From Meconema thalassinum (Eukaryota; Arthropoda; Insecta; Orthoptera; Tettigoniidae), in NCBI GenBank assembly GCA_946902985.2, contig OX336391.1, positions 149,991,153-150,055,152 of the forward strand: a stretch of 64,000 bases of DNA, given 5' to 3'. Shown piece after piece: positions 34,771 through 44,764 of the stretch; the first letter of the stretch is position 1; each line of letters opens with the position of its first letter. The notes beneath the pieces were generated by a model, which was given only the letters and a program-made list of their open reading frames with translations, did not search any database and was not told the origin of the DNA. Both the position numbers and the translations under genes were made by a program.

Positions 34771-35284
34771 ACATTACAGTACTTGTAAATGCTGAGATGG
34801 TAGGTTTAAATCCACATGAAGATGTTTAGAATTTTAATAGTATAATGGCCTATTGACAAAGCTGGTTTAAAAGTTAAACGGTATGAATCAGACAAGCAAT
34901 AATTACTTCAAGTATGAAACGAGCAGAATTCATAGCATGTAATACGATTGGTTTTAACGTGACTTGCATCTTAAACCACTAGCTGCCTGGGATATATAAA
35001 ATGAATGCAGCTCAATTATATATAATTACTGTTATTATCCAATTAAATGTTGCCGATTTCACTGCATTGCCCGCGAGATAATTACAGTGCTCGAGGCAGT
35101 CACGGAATAGATAATGATCTCTTATGTATTGCAAAGGTGAAGGATTTATGTAACATTAGCACCGAGACATGCATTCACTTCTATACTTCAGTTCCAGGTC
35201 AAGTAACCTATTTAGTTAAGGACATTTAAATCATCACCTCCCGACCAATGTAGCCCCCCCCATGCACTTGGGTGTATTGAACAC

Positions 35285-37106
35285 ATAAATTATTTAAGCA
35301 ACCTGCCCGGCTTCACCCGGGAACAGATATAATATACAAACAACCCGACCCGGCTTCGCCCGGGAACAGTTATGTTATACCAGAAACCCAACCCGGCTTC
35401 GCCCGGGAACAGTTATATTATACCAAAAGCATTCACCGACTTCGCTCGAGAACAGTTAAATTATACAAGCAATCTGCCCCGGCTTTGTCCGGGAACAGTT
35501 AAATTATACAAACAATCCCCCCCGGCTTCGCCTGGGAACAGTTATATATTATACTAGAAACCCGCTCCGGCTTCGCCCGGGGGGATAGTTAAATTATACA
35601 AGCAATCCACCCCAGCTTCACCCGGGATCAGATATATATATATATATATTATACTAGAAACCAGCTCCAGCTTCACCCGGGGGACAGTTAAATTATACAA
35701 AAAATATCCGCCTCGGCTTCACCCGAGAACAGTTAAATTATACATGCAATCTGCCCAGCTTCGCCCGGAAACAGTTAAATTATACAAGCAATCTGCCCCA
35801 GCTTCGCCCGGAAACAGTTATAGATTATACTAGAAAACCGCTCCGGCTTCGCCCGGGAACAGTTATATATTATTCTAGAAACCCGATCTGGCTTCTCCCG
35901 GGAACAGTTAAATTATAGAAGCAATCTGCTCCGGCTTCACCCGTGAACAGTTATATATTATACTAAAAACCCGCTCCGGCTTCACCCGGGGGACAGTTAA
36001 ATTATACAAAAAATATCCGCCTCGGCTTCACCCGAGAACAGTTAAATTATACAAGCAATCTGCCCCAGCTTCGCCCGGAAACAGTTATAGATTATACTAG
36101 AAAACCGCTCCGGCTTCGCCCGGGAACAGTTATATATTATTCTAGAAACCCGCTCTGGCTTCTCCCGGGAACAGTTAAATTATAGAAGCAATCAGCTCCG
36201 GCTTCACCCGTGAACAGTTATATATTATACTAGAAACCCGCTCCGGCTTCGCCCGGGGGACTGTTAAATTATACAAGCAATCTGCTTCGGCTTCGCCTGG
36301 GAAACAGTTATATATTATACTAGAAACCTGCTCCGGCTTCGCCCGGGAACAGTTATACATTATACTAGAAACCTGCTCCGGCTTCGCCCGGGAACAGTTA
36401 TATATTATTCTAGAAACCCGCTCCAGCTTTGCCCGGGAACAGTTAAATTATACAAGCAATCTGCTCCGGCTTCAACCGTGAACAGATATATATTATACTA
36501 GAAACCCGCTCCAGCTTCACCCGTGAGACAGTTAAATTATACAAGCAATCTGCCCTGGCTTCACCCAAGTACAGTTATATATTATACTAGAAACCCGCTC
36601 CGGCTTCGCCCGGGAGACAGTTAAATGATATAAGTAATCTTCCCCGGCTTCGCCCGTAAACAGTTATATATTATACTAAAAACCCGCTCCGGCTTCGTCT
36701 GGGAACAGTTAAATTATACAAGCAATCTGCCCGGCTTCACCCGGGAACATTTATATATTATACTAGAAACCCGCTCCGGCTTCACCCGGTGGACAGTTAA
36801 ACTATACAAGCAATCCGCCCTGGCTTCGCCCGTGAACAGTTAAATTATACAGGCAATCTGCCATGGCTTCACCCGGGAACAGTCATATATTATACTAGAA
36901 ACCCGCTCCGGCTTCGCCCGGGAACAGTTAAATTATACAAGAAATTCACCCCGGCTTCACCCGGGAACAGTTATATATTATACTAGTAACCCGCTCCGGC
37001 TTCGCCCGGGGGACAGTTAAATTATACAAGCAGTTTGCCCCCCGGCTTTGCCCGGGAACAGTTAAATTTTACAAGCAATCTGACCCGGCTTCACCAAAGT
37101 ACAGTC
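35285..37106 (+). repeat. satellite array, about 40 units of ~44 bp
   Basis: Two monomer types alternate irregularly. Type A (about 45 bp) contains TATATTATACTAGAAACCCG and type B (about 43 bp) contains TTAAATTATACAAGCAATCTG. Both end in a GC-rich core close to CCGGCTTCGCCCGGGAACAG. The same core, with flanking TATA-rich sequence, forms one terminus of the Z elements at 25950 and 28850. Monomer identity is variable, so the array is not freshly amplified. Short open frames here are artefacts of the repeat. Confidence 0.92.
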
Positions 37107-37342
37107 ATGGCCAGCTCCTGACCATGTAGCACCTGGGTGTATAACTTGTTTGATAACCTGTGATCTTGTAATGGATTGATGAGAAGTAGGAAAATGGTGA
37201 ACGCAAGCTGCTGACAATTAAATTAGTGGCTAGCGATAATGGGTGTGTAGAAGGGTTTTGATAACTTTTGTGTGTATATACATATTTGCTAATGGCTTAG
37301 GTATACTAAAACACTCTTATAGATATAAAATTCGATTTCAGA

Positions 37343-37645
37343 ATGTCGGCAATAAAAAATGCGAATTCCATAGGGAAAGATGCTGGACCAGAGACTAAAC
37401 GACTACAGGATCTGCAGGTAAACGAGTCTTATTTGGTAACTGCTGTTCGTCGAGTCAAGACGAAATTTGGGGAACGTATTCTATGTGAACTGGAGGACTT
37501 TGCAGTATTTCTACCGTCGAGATTCAAGGAACTCAGCGAGGAAGATGTAACCGATCTCAACAAAGGGACCATCTATTTAAAATACATGGAACTGGAAAAC
37601 AAAAGATGTCTTGTGGAATTCATAGAAGAAAAAAATAAAATTTAA
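37343..37645 (+). CDS. small OB-fold-like protein of Polintons
   Basis: 100 residues with ATG at 37343. The pattern YLVTAVRRVKTKFGERILCEL, then FAVFLPSRFKEL, then GTIYLKYMELENKRC, resembles short proteins found in arthropod Polintons and related DNA viruses that look like single-strand DNA-binding OB folds: a strand-rich core after a 'tkfGe' turn, then a 'fLPsR' motif. The position just upstream of POLB, on the same strand and 100 bp away, fits a replication accessory role. The assignment rests on remembered family pattern and has not been tested by a profile search. The acceptor site two bases before the ATG suggests a spliced leader. Confidence 0.55.
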   Translation: MSAIKNANSIGKDAGPETKRLQDLQVNESYLVTAVRRVKTKFGERILCELEDFAVFLPSRFKELSEEDVTDLNKGTIYLKYMELENKRCLVEFIEEKNKI

Positions 37646-37674
37646 AATTAGTTTATGTAAAACGGAATTTGCAG

Positions 37675-37714
37675 GGAAAATAAACTTTGGTTCACTCTCT
37701 ATGCAAACCGTTCA
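37675..37714 (+). promoter_or_regulatory. POLB promoter candidate
   Basis: The A/T-rich box GGAAAATAAAC is followed about 30 bp later by TCAGTT (37709-37714), the arthropod initiator consensus. It lies 33 bp before the POLB ATG. Confidence 0.4.
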
Positions 37715-37746
37715 GTTTTTGTAATTGTTAAGTACTAAGGGACATC

Positions 37747-40700
37747 ATGTCGCCACCGATACAAAGTTGGCAAGATGTGGATAGTTGTTTCAATAACAAT
37801 ATCTGTTGCACTAAAGTCAATAATGATGCAAACATCTTAGATCTCAATGAATATTTAAACACTAGTTACAACATTTTTAAAAACAAAATACAAGACTGTT
37901 TAAGAGAACATGTAGCGTTAAAGGTTAACGCTGAATTATTATGTGACTTTGCTATTTTGAAACAAGGTGTCGAAATCATTCAGCCAATCTATTTACACAC
38001 ACACATGACTAAATTATACCGCACTGATAATATACACAGTTGGTATAGTAAAAACATTGTTGATAAACTCACAACACGCTTTGCTGAGTTTCAAGAATTA
38101 GAAAGCGGCAAATCGCTGGAAGCTATCAATCATCTTAAAATTAATGTATGCACCTTTGATTCCATAAATAGTGGGTCATCTCATGTTAATTTGCCTAAAC
38201 AGTTGGAAAACCGTCACGCAGTTATCAATGTGGATAATAATGATGTTTTCTGCTTTATTTGGTCCCTGGCTGCTGGGCTATGTTCTGCAAGTAAAAATGT
38301 TCACAGAATGGGCAAATATCACGAGAAATTTATGGAATTAATGATCAGTCTAAATTTAGCAGACATAGAATTCCCAATGGACCTCAACGCCATTTCTCGT
38401 TTTGAATCTAAAAATCTGCTTTACTCCATTAATGTATACGGAGTTGAAGGGGACAAAGTTATTGGGCCACTCTATGTGACAAAGGAAAAAAAAGAAAAGC
38501 ATTTTAATTTATTGTACATTGAAGGGGAATTGTGCAACCATTATTGTTATATCAAAGATCTTTCCAGACTAGTTCGTTCACAAGTTACAAAGAGTAAAAA
38601 TAGGGTATATATATGTGATCGCTGTTTGCAATATTTTACTAGCAATCAAAAGTTGACAGCCCATACTATTGATTGCATTACACAACCAGCGGTAAAAATT
38701 ACATTTCCAGAAAAGGATAAAGCCAGTATGAAATTTCAAAATGTGTCTCGTCAAGAACCGCTTCCATTCACAGTATATGCAGATTTTGAATGTTTAACCA
38801 CACCCATTGACACATGTAACCCGGATCCAGCACGCCCGTACACTCAACAAGTACAGCAACATGTGCCATTCAGTTGTGCTCTAAACGTGATTTGCTCATA
38901 TGACCCTTCGCTTTCTTACTTCAAATCTTATCGCGACGCAAATGCTGCTGCTTGGTTTTTAAATGAATTGGACGCCTTGGCAGATCGGGTGTACAATATC
39001 CTGGAAAACCCAATTCCGCTTCAAATGTTGGATGCAGACGAGGTGGCTTTTGCAACAGCAACCACTTGCCACATTTGTCAAAAACCAATAGCAACTTGTG
39101 ACACGCCGGTGAGGGACCATAATCGGTACACTGGCAAATTTAGAGGAGCGGCTCATAGTGCATGTAATTTGGCCTATAAAAGAGCACGCTATATTTCTTG
39201 TTTCTTGCACAACATGTCTCGGTATGACAGTCATCTAATTATTAAGGAATTTGTTAACCTTGAAAACCAAAAGTTTTCTTTAATTCCACAAAATCATGAA
39301 AACTTTATTTCGTTTACAAAATGGCGAAATGGAATTAGTATACGATTTTTAGATTCGTATAGATTCCTCGCATCATCATTGGATGCGCTGGTTCAAGGGC
39401 TTCACCCAAACAATTTGAATTCTGTACGTCAAAACTTTACTGGTGACGAACAATTTGAATTATGCATTCGAAAAGGGGTGTTTCCCTATAATCATGTAAA
39501 CAATTGGGCATGTTTGCAGGAAACTGCACTCCCTTCAAAGGATAAATTTTACAATGACTTAACAAAAAGTCATATTTCTGAAGAAGACTATTTACACGCC
39601 CAAAAAGTATGGGACGTGTTCAAGATATCAACTTTGGGCGAGTATGCTGATTTATACCTCAAAATTGATACACTACTTTTGACAGACGTGTTTGAACACT
39701 TTCGCAAACTGTGTCTTGAAATCTACAATCTAGATCCAGCCCATTACTACACCCTTGCCGGATACAGTTGGGACTGTATGTTGAAGGTGACTGAAATAGA
39801 ACTGGAACTATTAACTGACATCGATATGTTGCTCTTTTTGAACGCGGGATACGTGGCGGGCTTGTATCGCTTGTGCAAAAGAATGCCAAAGCAAATAATC
39901 CATATATGGATACATACAAACCAAAGCAACCTACAACATACCTCACCTACCTGGATTGTAACAATTTATACGGATATGCTATGGAAAAACCGCTTCCGTA
40001 TCAAAATTTTCGATGGCTGACTTCAGATGAAGTTTCAAATTTTAATTTACAGGACGCGTTGAGCAATAACACACGTGGCTATGTTCTAGAAGTTGACATA
40101 TTATATCCCCGCGAGATACACAATGATCATTCTGATCTACCATTTTGTGTTGAAAAACTACAACCTCCCAATTCACGTTCCAACAATAAAAAGTTGCTGG
40201 CAACGTTAAATCCGAAAAATCGCTACGTCATACACATCGAAAATTTAATGCAATGTTTGAAACACGGTTTGAAGCTACAAACCATTCACCGCATTGTTTG
40301 TTTTGACCAGAAACCATGGTTACAACCGTACATGCAATTAAATACTCATTATCGGCAGCACGCCAAGACTACATTCGAGTCAAATTTTTATAAATTAATG
40401 AACAATGCATGCTACGGTAAATCTATGGAAAATATTAGAAAGCATAGAACTATTCATTTGGTAAACCACTGGGATGGTCGATATGGCGCACGAAAATATA
40501 TTGCTATGCCCAATTTCCATTCAGTACGAGTTATTGAAACTGATTTAGTAACCATTGAATTGTCAAAGACAGAAATCATGTATAACAAACCAATTTACTT
40601 AGGAATGGTAATACTTGACTATTCAAAATTTGTAATGTATCAATTTCATTATGAGTTTGCCAAACAAAAGTTTGGAGATGTAAAATTACTGTATATGGAT

Positions 40701-41162
40701 ACAGACAGTCTTATTTATCAAACCAATAAGACGGATATTTACTCTGTGATGAGAGAACATCCAAGTTACTTTGATACCTCAAACTATGAGGTTAACAATA
40801 TGTTTTGCATAATTCCCATGAATAAAAAACACATTGGTCTATTTAAGGATGAATGTGCTGGTGATGTTATGACGGAATTTGTGGCTTTGGCACCGAAAAT
40901 GTACGCATTTTCAACACAAAAGAATAAAAGTCAATGCAAAGCGAAGGGTGTTTTTCGTAGCGTCACACAATTCCTCAAGGTTGAGGAATATCGATGTGTA
41001 CTCTACACAAACACCTCTCGCTTGTACCAGCAAACACGCATTCTTTCAAAGAACCATAATATATTTACAGTAAATCAAAATAAAACATCGCTGTCTACAT
41101 ATGACAATAAACGGTTGTGGGATGGTGTAAATAGCTTGCCTTTTGGACATTTCCACACCTAG
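37747..41162 (+). CDS. POLB: protein-primed DNA polymerase B, frameshifted
   Basis: This would replicate the element by protein priming. Frame 1 (37747 on) has a conserved N-terminal block (VFCFIWSLAAGL, near residue 170) and a C2H2-like finger (CDRC..H..DC, near 290-310). The 3'-5' exonuclease motifs follow: Exo I D346/E348 (YADFE), a C..C..DH..AHSACN cysteine/histidine insert, Exo II N489-YD494, and Exo III Y637/D641. The frame is lost at a T run (39835-39839, near residue 696). A one-base loss explains it, because the other frame continues immediately with the conserved GIRGG motif. That frame then carries polymerase motif A (DCNNLYG, 39955), motif B (NNACYGK, 40399), motif C (YMDTDS, 40691) and a complete C-terminus (DNKR..SLPFGH). 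Total length would be about 1137 residues, normal for the family. It is either a real null allele or a sequencing error. Confidence 0.95.
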
Positions 41163-41206
41163 TAAATAAGAACACACTTTAATTTTTCAATTCTTTTTTA
41201 TTACAA

Positions 41207-41281
41207 TTGTATGTTTTTACAAGAAGAAACCAAAACATCTTTTGTGAATGCTGTAATCTGGTGGACTGACTCTCAAATAAA
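41207..41281. terminator. convergent polyadenylation region
   Basis: POLB (+) and the minus-strand gene block end face to face here. The minus strand shows AATAAA at about 41212-41207 and the plus strand shows AATAAA at 41276-41281. Confidence 0.5.
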
Positions 41282-41305
41282 TACTTAACAATATTTGATT
41301 CATGG

Positions 41306-41758
41306 TTATTTCTTTGTCCTTTTCCTCGCTAATCCACAACCACCACCAATCATTAGCTTTGACTTCATAGCTCCTGCCACGATCAAGGCTGCAATCTTTT
41401 CACCAATGGAAGCAGTAGATGATGTCACGCGCTGCACAGCCTTTCTTAGAAGAATTCGGTCTGCAACTCGACGTACTTCTGCATTCTTGTCGCTGTAAGC
41501 AATGTCATGATCTCTACACGCAGCATCCAATTTGTTGATTCCAGAATTACCTTGTGCTAGACGTTGGTTTAGTTTAGTCCCAGGTCCACAAAATTGATAG
41601 CCGGGAATATGTAGTTCAATGGGAAGTACATCAATGGCCTTGTTAACTAGACCATGACCAGCAAAGGTCCGATATATCTTTTTCAATCGTTGTCTTACTT
41701 TTTGGTGCTGGCGATACTGCCGCTGCTGTCTCTTCTTCCTCTTCTTCATCGCAACCAT
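41306..41758 (-). CDS. phospholipase A2-domain virion protein
   Basis: 150 residues from ATG 41758. The first 30 residues are extremely basic (KKRKKRQQRQYRQHQK). Residues 54-61 (YQFCGPGT) form a calcium-loop-like motif and residues 78-88 (DAACRDHDIAY) hold the HDxxY catalytic signature (H84, D85) of the parvovirus VP1-unique type PLA2 family. In parvoviruses this domain breaches endosomal membranes during entry. Similar domains occur in adintoviruses/Polintons. Near the C-terminus MIGGG (136-140) fits the adenain cleavage pattern. It is the last gene of the minus-strand block, and its N-terminal part overlaps the 3' end of the upstream gene in another frame by about 116 bp. An extension of the open frame upstream to 41947 lacks an ATG. 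Confidence 0.75.
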   Translation of the reverse strand: MVAMKKRKKRQQRQYRQHQKVRQRLKKIYRTFAGHGLVNKAIDVLPIELHIPGYQFCGPGTKLNQRLAQGNSGINKLDAACRDHDIAYSDKNAEVRRVADRILLRKAVQRVTSSTASIGEKIAALIVAGAMKSKLMIGGGCGLARKRTKK

Positions 41759-42113
41759 GGAATGATGAAGCAAAGTCTTTACAGGACGGTATATTTGTAT
41801 GGCCGTGGTACAATTTGATGAGCTGACACGTTCCACACTGTCTAATGGATGGCATTTTAGTAATAGACACTTGCTGGTGATGACTAAAGTCAGTGCATGG
41901 TTGTAGTTCACGCAGACCAGGATCTCTGCTCCATTCACTAGGTACACTGTGCCAAATATTTTTCACCGCGTTTGAAGCAACATAAAAAAGGAACGCCTTG
42001 GGCAAAGCGTTCAATTCCTCATCTGTGAAACTGTCAAGCTTTTTTTTACAGGCAAAAAACTTGACAATAGCTCGCTCTGTGGGGTTTGAGTCCAAACCTT
42101 CAATTGCTGCCAT
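41643..42113 (-). CDS. unknown Polinton protein
   Basis: 156 residues from ATG 42113 (MAAIEGLDSN). The N-terminal half is helical in character (TERAIVKFFACKKKLDSF, LPKAFLFYVASN). A CGTC motif follows in the middle, then an acidic run (DEEEEEE) near residue 130. I do not recognise the family. The last third overlaps the start of the PLA2-domain gene in a different frame, and the acidic run is the other-frame reading of that gene's basic N-terminus. The C-terminus may therefore be shaped by the overlap. A splice joining this gene to the PLA2 frame cannot be excluded. Confidence 0.55.
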   Translation of the reverse strand: MAAIEGLDSNPTERAIVKFFACKKKLDSFTDEELNALPKAFLFYVASNAVKNIWHSVPSEWSRDPGLRELQPCTDFSHHQQVSITKMPSIRQCGTCQLIKLYHGHTNIPSCKDFASSFHGCDEEEEEETAAAVSPAPKSKTTIEKDISDLCWSWSS

Positions 42114-42239
42114 ATTACTACACGTCCACACTGATCACTGGTATGTCTCACACTGAAGCTGACGTTACAACGCTTTGCACTCAACATGCAAGTTTTGACA
42201 TGCTCTGCGAGCTAGCCAATCAAAAAGATTCCAAACATT
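42114..42239. other. intergenic spacer
   Basis: Contains TCAGTGTG initiator-like sequences on the minus strand (near 42135 and 42155) but no clear TATA box. Confidence 0.35.
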
Positions 42240-42665
42240 TTAAAGTGTTTTATTTTGTAGAGGTTCATCAGGCACGGACAGGTTGTACAGTGCAGGACAT
42301 CCCAGATCATGAAGGTCAACAAGTTGACATGTTGAATTAACATACTGACGCAACCATTCCTTTTTTTCACTTCCCTTTACAAATACAAGGTCAGCACCAA
42401 ACAAGTGAGCTTTCAGAACAAGTGATAGATGCTGGTAAGGAATGTCGCCTTCTTTCCAGACTAGTCCCAAATTGCGTTGCAACCACTCTGTTTGTCTTCT
42501 GTCCTCGTCTGACTGCAAATGCAATGGAAACGGTGGTTCAAAGACAAAACTGGTTACTCTTGGTGCCCACATGGTTGTGCAGTCAATAATTCCTACTTCT
42601 TTAAATACAAACTTGTTTCCGTTCACCTTGAAACCCTGCACGTCGACAATCAATGTTTTCGGCAT
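42240..42665 (-). CDS. conserved Polinton protein, unknown function
   Basis: 141 residues from ATG 42665. It begins TLIVDVQGFKVNGNKFVFKE and continues with IIDCTTMW, then FEPPFPLHLQSDEDRRQTEW, a LVFVKGSEKKEWLRQYV block, and the C-terminal LHDLGCPAL. The overall layout (an acidic strand at the start, 'Kg.eK..W' in the middle, 'DL.CP' near the end) recalls a small protein common in insect Polintons. An RNase H-like/DEDD fold is conceivable, but the full set of acidic catalytic residues is not evident. A TATA-like box (42742-42732) and TCAGTT initiator (42716-42711) precede it. Confidence 0.6.
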   Translation of the reverse strand: MPKTLIVDVQGFKVNGNKFVFKEVGIIDCTTMWAPRVTSFVFEPPFPLHLQSDEDRRQTEWLQRNLGLVWKEGDIPYQHLSLVLKAHLFGADLVFVKGSEKKEWLRQYVNSTCQLVDLHDLGCPALYNLSVPDEPLQNKTL

Positions 42666-42710
42666 GGCGACGGATATCACACCTTCCACCACCGCTGCTT
42701 CTTAACAACT

Positions 42711-42742
42711 AACTGATTGGATAGGAGCGGGAAAATAATATA
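42711..42742 (-). promoter_or_regulatory. TATA-like box plus TCAGTT initiator
   Basis: TATATTATTTT at 42742-42732 and TCAGTT at 42716-42711, spaced 26 bp, lie upstream of the gene at 42665. The box lies just after the stop codon of the previous gene. Confidence 0.5.
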
Positions 42743-42757
42743 CACACAAAGAATCAA

Positions 42758-43444
42758 TTACACAATTTTATTCATAAAGTTATCAGTACATCGCTTACAA
42801 TTTTTTATCATAGGATTTGGACCATCCCAATCACAGTGAGAATCTCCTCGATGCATAAAGTGTCTACGACAAGGACGACAGGCTGCAACATCCGCCGACA
42901 TACGGAGGTGTAATGGTAGCTTATCCCAATTAAGGTCAATGTCGTGTGCACCGTACGCGGTCAGAAATCCAGCTGGTAAATAGGCAATCAGATGCTGCGG
43001 CATTTCACGAAGAAATTGTGCTTTATGGTAGGCGCGTATTGCTAAACTCACCAGGGTGCGATAAATCTCAAATGCTGCATCAGCGTCTCGACTTGTTGAG
43101 CAACGATCGCATTTGCAGTCCATACAATCTACCCGCTCTCCAACATGACAAGATGAAGCTTTGGCAACGCCATCGTCCACATTATTTGTTTGATTAGCGA
43201 TGGGCTTGTTGTTGTAGCCCCTGTCATGAATACCAAACGTAGACATGAATCCATCTGGTAAATAGTGAACCAGATGCGGCGGCATTCTAAGCACAGTATG
43301 ATTCTTGTGATAGGCAGTTATAGCTTCACTCACTAGGGCGCGATAAATGGTAAACCTTGAATCTTCATCTGAGCCTGGTGAATCACTTTCACATTTGCAG
43401 ACCCACCTCGCAGAGGGGGTTGTGACTTCATCGTAGCTTTCCAT
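42758..43444 (-). CDS. Cys-rich protein with internal duplication
   Basis: 228 residues from ATG 43444. Residues 31-74 and 125-168 are duplicates: each reads F.IYR.LVS.AI.AYHK, then MP.HL..YLP.GF, then GxHD. The duplicates are joined by a cysteine cluster (CMDCKCDRC, 107-115), preceded by CKC (16-18) and followed by a third zinc-ribbon-like region (C189..C192..H195..H198..C204 and C216..C219). I do not recognise the family. Two binding modules tied together by metal clusters would fit a nucleic-acid- or protein-binding role. Its TATAAATA box contains the stop codon of the capsid gene upstream, and the predicted leader is only about 9 nt. Confidence 0.65.
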   Translation of the reverse strand: MESYDEVTTPSARWVCKCESDSPGSDEDSRFTIYRALVSEAITAYHKNHTVLRMPPHLVHYLPDGFMSTFGIHDRGYNNKPIANQTNNVDDGVAKASSCHVGERVDCMDCKCDRCSTSRDADAAFEIYRTLVSLAIRAYHKAQFLREMPQHLIAYLPAGFLTAYGAHDIDLNWDKLPLHLRMSADVAACRPCRRHFMHRGDSHCDWDGPNPMIKNCKRCTDNFMNKIV

Positions 43445-43474
43445 GACTGTGAAGGGCAATACAGGAAGACATGC

Positions 43475-43482
43475 TATTTATA
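43475..43482 (-). promoter_or_regulatory. TATAAATA overlapping the MCP stop codon
   Basis: The minus-strand TATAAATA (43482-43475) contains the TAA stop of the major capsid gene (43480-43478). A TTCACAGT initiator-like sequence sits about 30 bp downstream, followed directly by the ATG at 43444. Confidence 0.6.
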
Positions 43483-44692
43483 CTCTGGTCACCATATTGG
43501 ACAGCGGTTGATAAAACACTTGCGCCTCGTGAACAATAAGGCAATAGGCTGTTGTTTTTTCTGGAATAACTGTCGATGTTTCAAATTCTAGTCTGATATC
43601 AATTGTTGTTTCCTTCATCGACTCCTCCAAATACGAACAGTCCATCACCACCAGAGGCGCCTTGGACTTGAAGTCTTGTGGTGATAATAGCGGACATGCC
43701 TCTTTCTGATAATAGGAAGACTGAAAGTTTACAAACATGTCATAGAGCTTACCATATTTGTTCTTGTTAAAGTTTAAATCCATTCCCTCATAGGGAAAGG
43801 TAACTCCGTTCAAAAAGAGTCGTATATTTCGTAATTGGATGTGGTCAAATTTTGATGCATCTTTATTCTGTTGATATTTGCGATCTGTTTGAAATCCAAC
43901 CAGGACGTAGAGTGGCCGCTCTGTATACCGTGAGGTTTTTATAGACCAAGTATGTGTATCAGAGAGTGGTAATACCGGGTATTCATGCAGCTCCCAGCTT
44001 CTAAATTGAATGGGTAAAGCTGTATCCTTCTCCACAATCTTGAGCAGACTCAATTTTTTCTGATCTGATAGAGTAACGTGCGGTACTTTCCATAGAATTC
44101 GTTGCAGTAGAATTTTTGTATCTATTGGCGCTGTATCAGCTCCCTTTAGCGCATTATAATCACTCCTGTCTCGTACAAGAATCAGATCCTGTCTTGCGTT
44201 CACAACAATGCGCTTATGATCCTCTGCAAAGCCTAGTATTAATTTTAGAGGTAAATGACCAGTAAATGTACCATCATCGTTAATCATCCAGTCGTTGGTT
44301 GAGTTTGGACACCAACCAGCCATACAAAAAGCTTTACTCTCTTCGCTTCCGTACGAGGGATAAAGTTTCATGGCACTTGTTATGCCAAAATTTCGAGTAG
44401 TATCCACTTCAATACCGTTGATCACGTAGCGAACCTCAGAAAACAAAAAGGCCAAAGCATTGTTGGCCAACTTTGACGTTGTTGGAATGGTACCATCCAA
44501 TTTGGTGAGTTGCCCTTCAATCTGGATGTAACTTTCATGTGGAAGCGTGTAGATATCTTGTTGGTTAATAGTAATTCGAATCTCATCATTATTATTTAGT
44601 CCCTGAGTATACGGTTGGTAGGAATGGTGTTCAATTCTTACAATACCCTCCTGTACTTCGACAGGGTTTGTCACGTCTAGAATCGAATTCAT
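43478..44692 (-). CDS. MCP: major capsid protein (double jelly-roll type)
   Basis: 404 residues from the first ATG (44692). The open frame extends 15 codons further upstream without an ATG. Features typical of Polinton capsid proteins are the opening region with VQEGIVRIEHHSYQP and IRITINQQDIYTLPHESYI, 'VRYVINGIEVD' in the first jelly-roll region, the central FGITSAMKLYPSYGS, and the second half with HIQLRNIRLFLNGVTFPYEG and YGKLYDMFVNFQSSYY. The family forms the hexon-like trimer of the icosahedral shell. It is flanked by penton and protease genes as in other Polintons. A TATAAAG box (44801-44795) and a TTAGTT initiator (44770-44765) predict a 5' leader of about 75 nt. No frame damage is seen. 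Confidence 0.88.
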   Translation of the reverse strand: MNSILDVTNPVEVQEGIVRIEHHSYQPYTQGLNNNDEIRITINQQDIYTLPHESYIQIEGQLTKLDGTIPTTSKLANNALAFLFSEVRYVINGIEVDTTRNFGITSAMKLYPSYGSEESKAFCMAGWCPNSTNDWMINDDGTFTGHLPLKLILGFAEDHKRIVVNARQDLILVRDRSDYNALKGADTAPIDTKILLQRILWKVPHVTLSDQKKLSLLKIVEKDTALPIQFRSWELHEYPVLPLSDTHTWSIKTSRYTERPLYVLVGFQTDRKYQQNKDASKFDHIQLRNIRLFLNGVTFPYEGMDLNFNKNKYGKLYDMFVNFQSSYYQKEACPLLSPQDFKSKAPLVVMDCSYLEESMKETTIDIRLEFETSTVIPEKTTAYCLIVHEAQVFYQPLSNMVTRV

Positions 44693-44764
44693 GACGTAAG
44701 ATGTAACCAAGTTGTTGTAGGATCTGCTTGTTGACACGTGTTAACCTGTACACGTGTTGAGCAC

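Larger units (their letters stand above)
34212..37341 (+). other. putative leader exon and 3.07-kb leader intron
   Basis: A TATA box at 34182, a donor at 34274 (CAG|GTAATATT) and an acceptor at 37341 (TTCGATTTCAG) two bases before the ATG at 37343 suggest a transcript with a short non-coding exon (about 34212-34273). Its intron would contain the LINE tail and the satellite array. This is inferred from splice-site consensus only. Confidence 0.4.

Noticed and set aside
35285..37106. CRISPR-like regular array
   Set aside because: Monomers are contiguous and alternate between two related types with no unique spacers, the context is eukaryotic, and the core derives from the Z element. It is a satellite.
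38959..39946. Minus-strand frames inside POLB
   Set aside because: Antisense to conserved exonuclease and polymerase sequence. No independent support.
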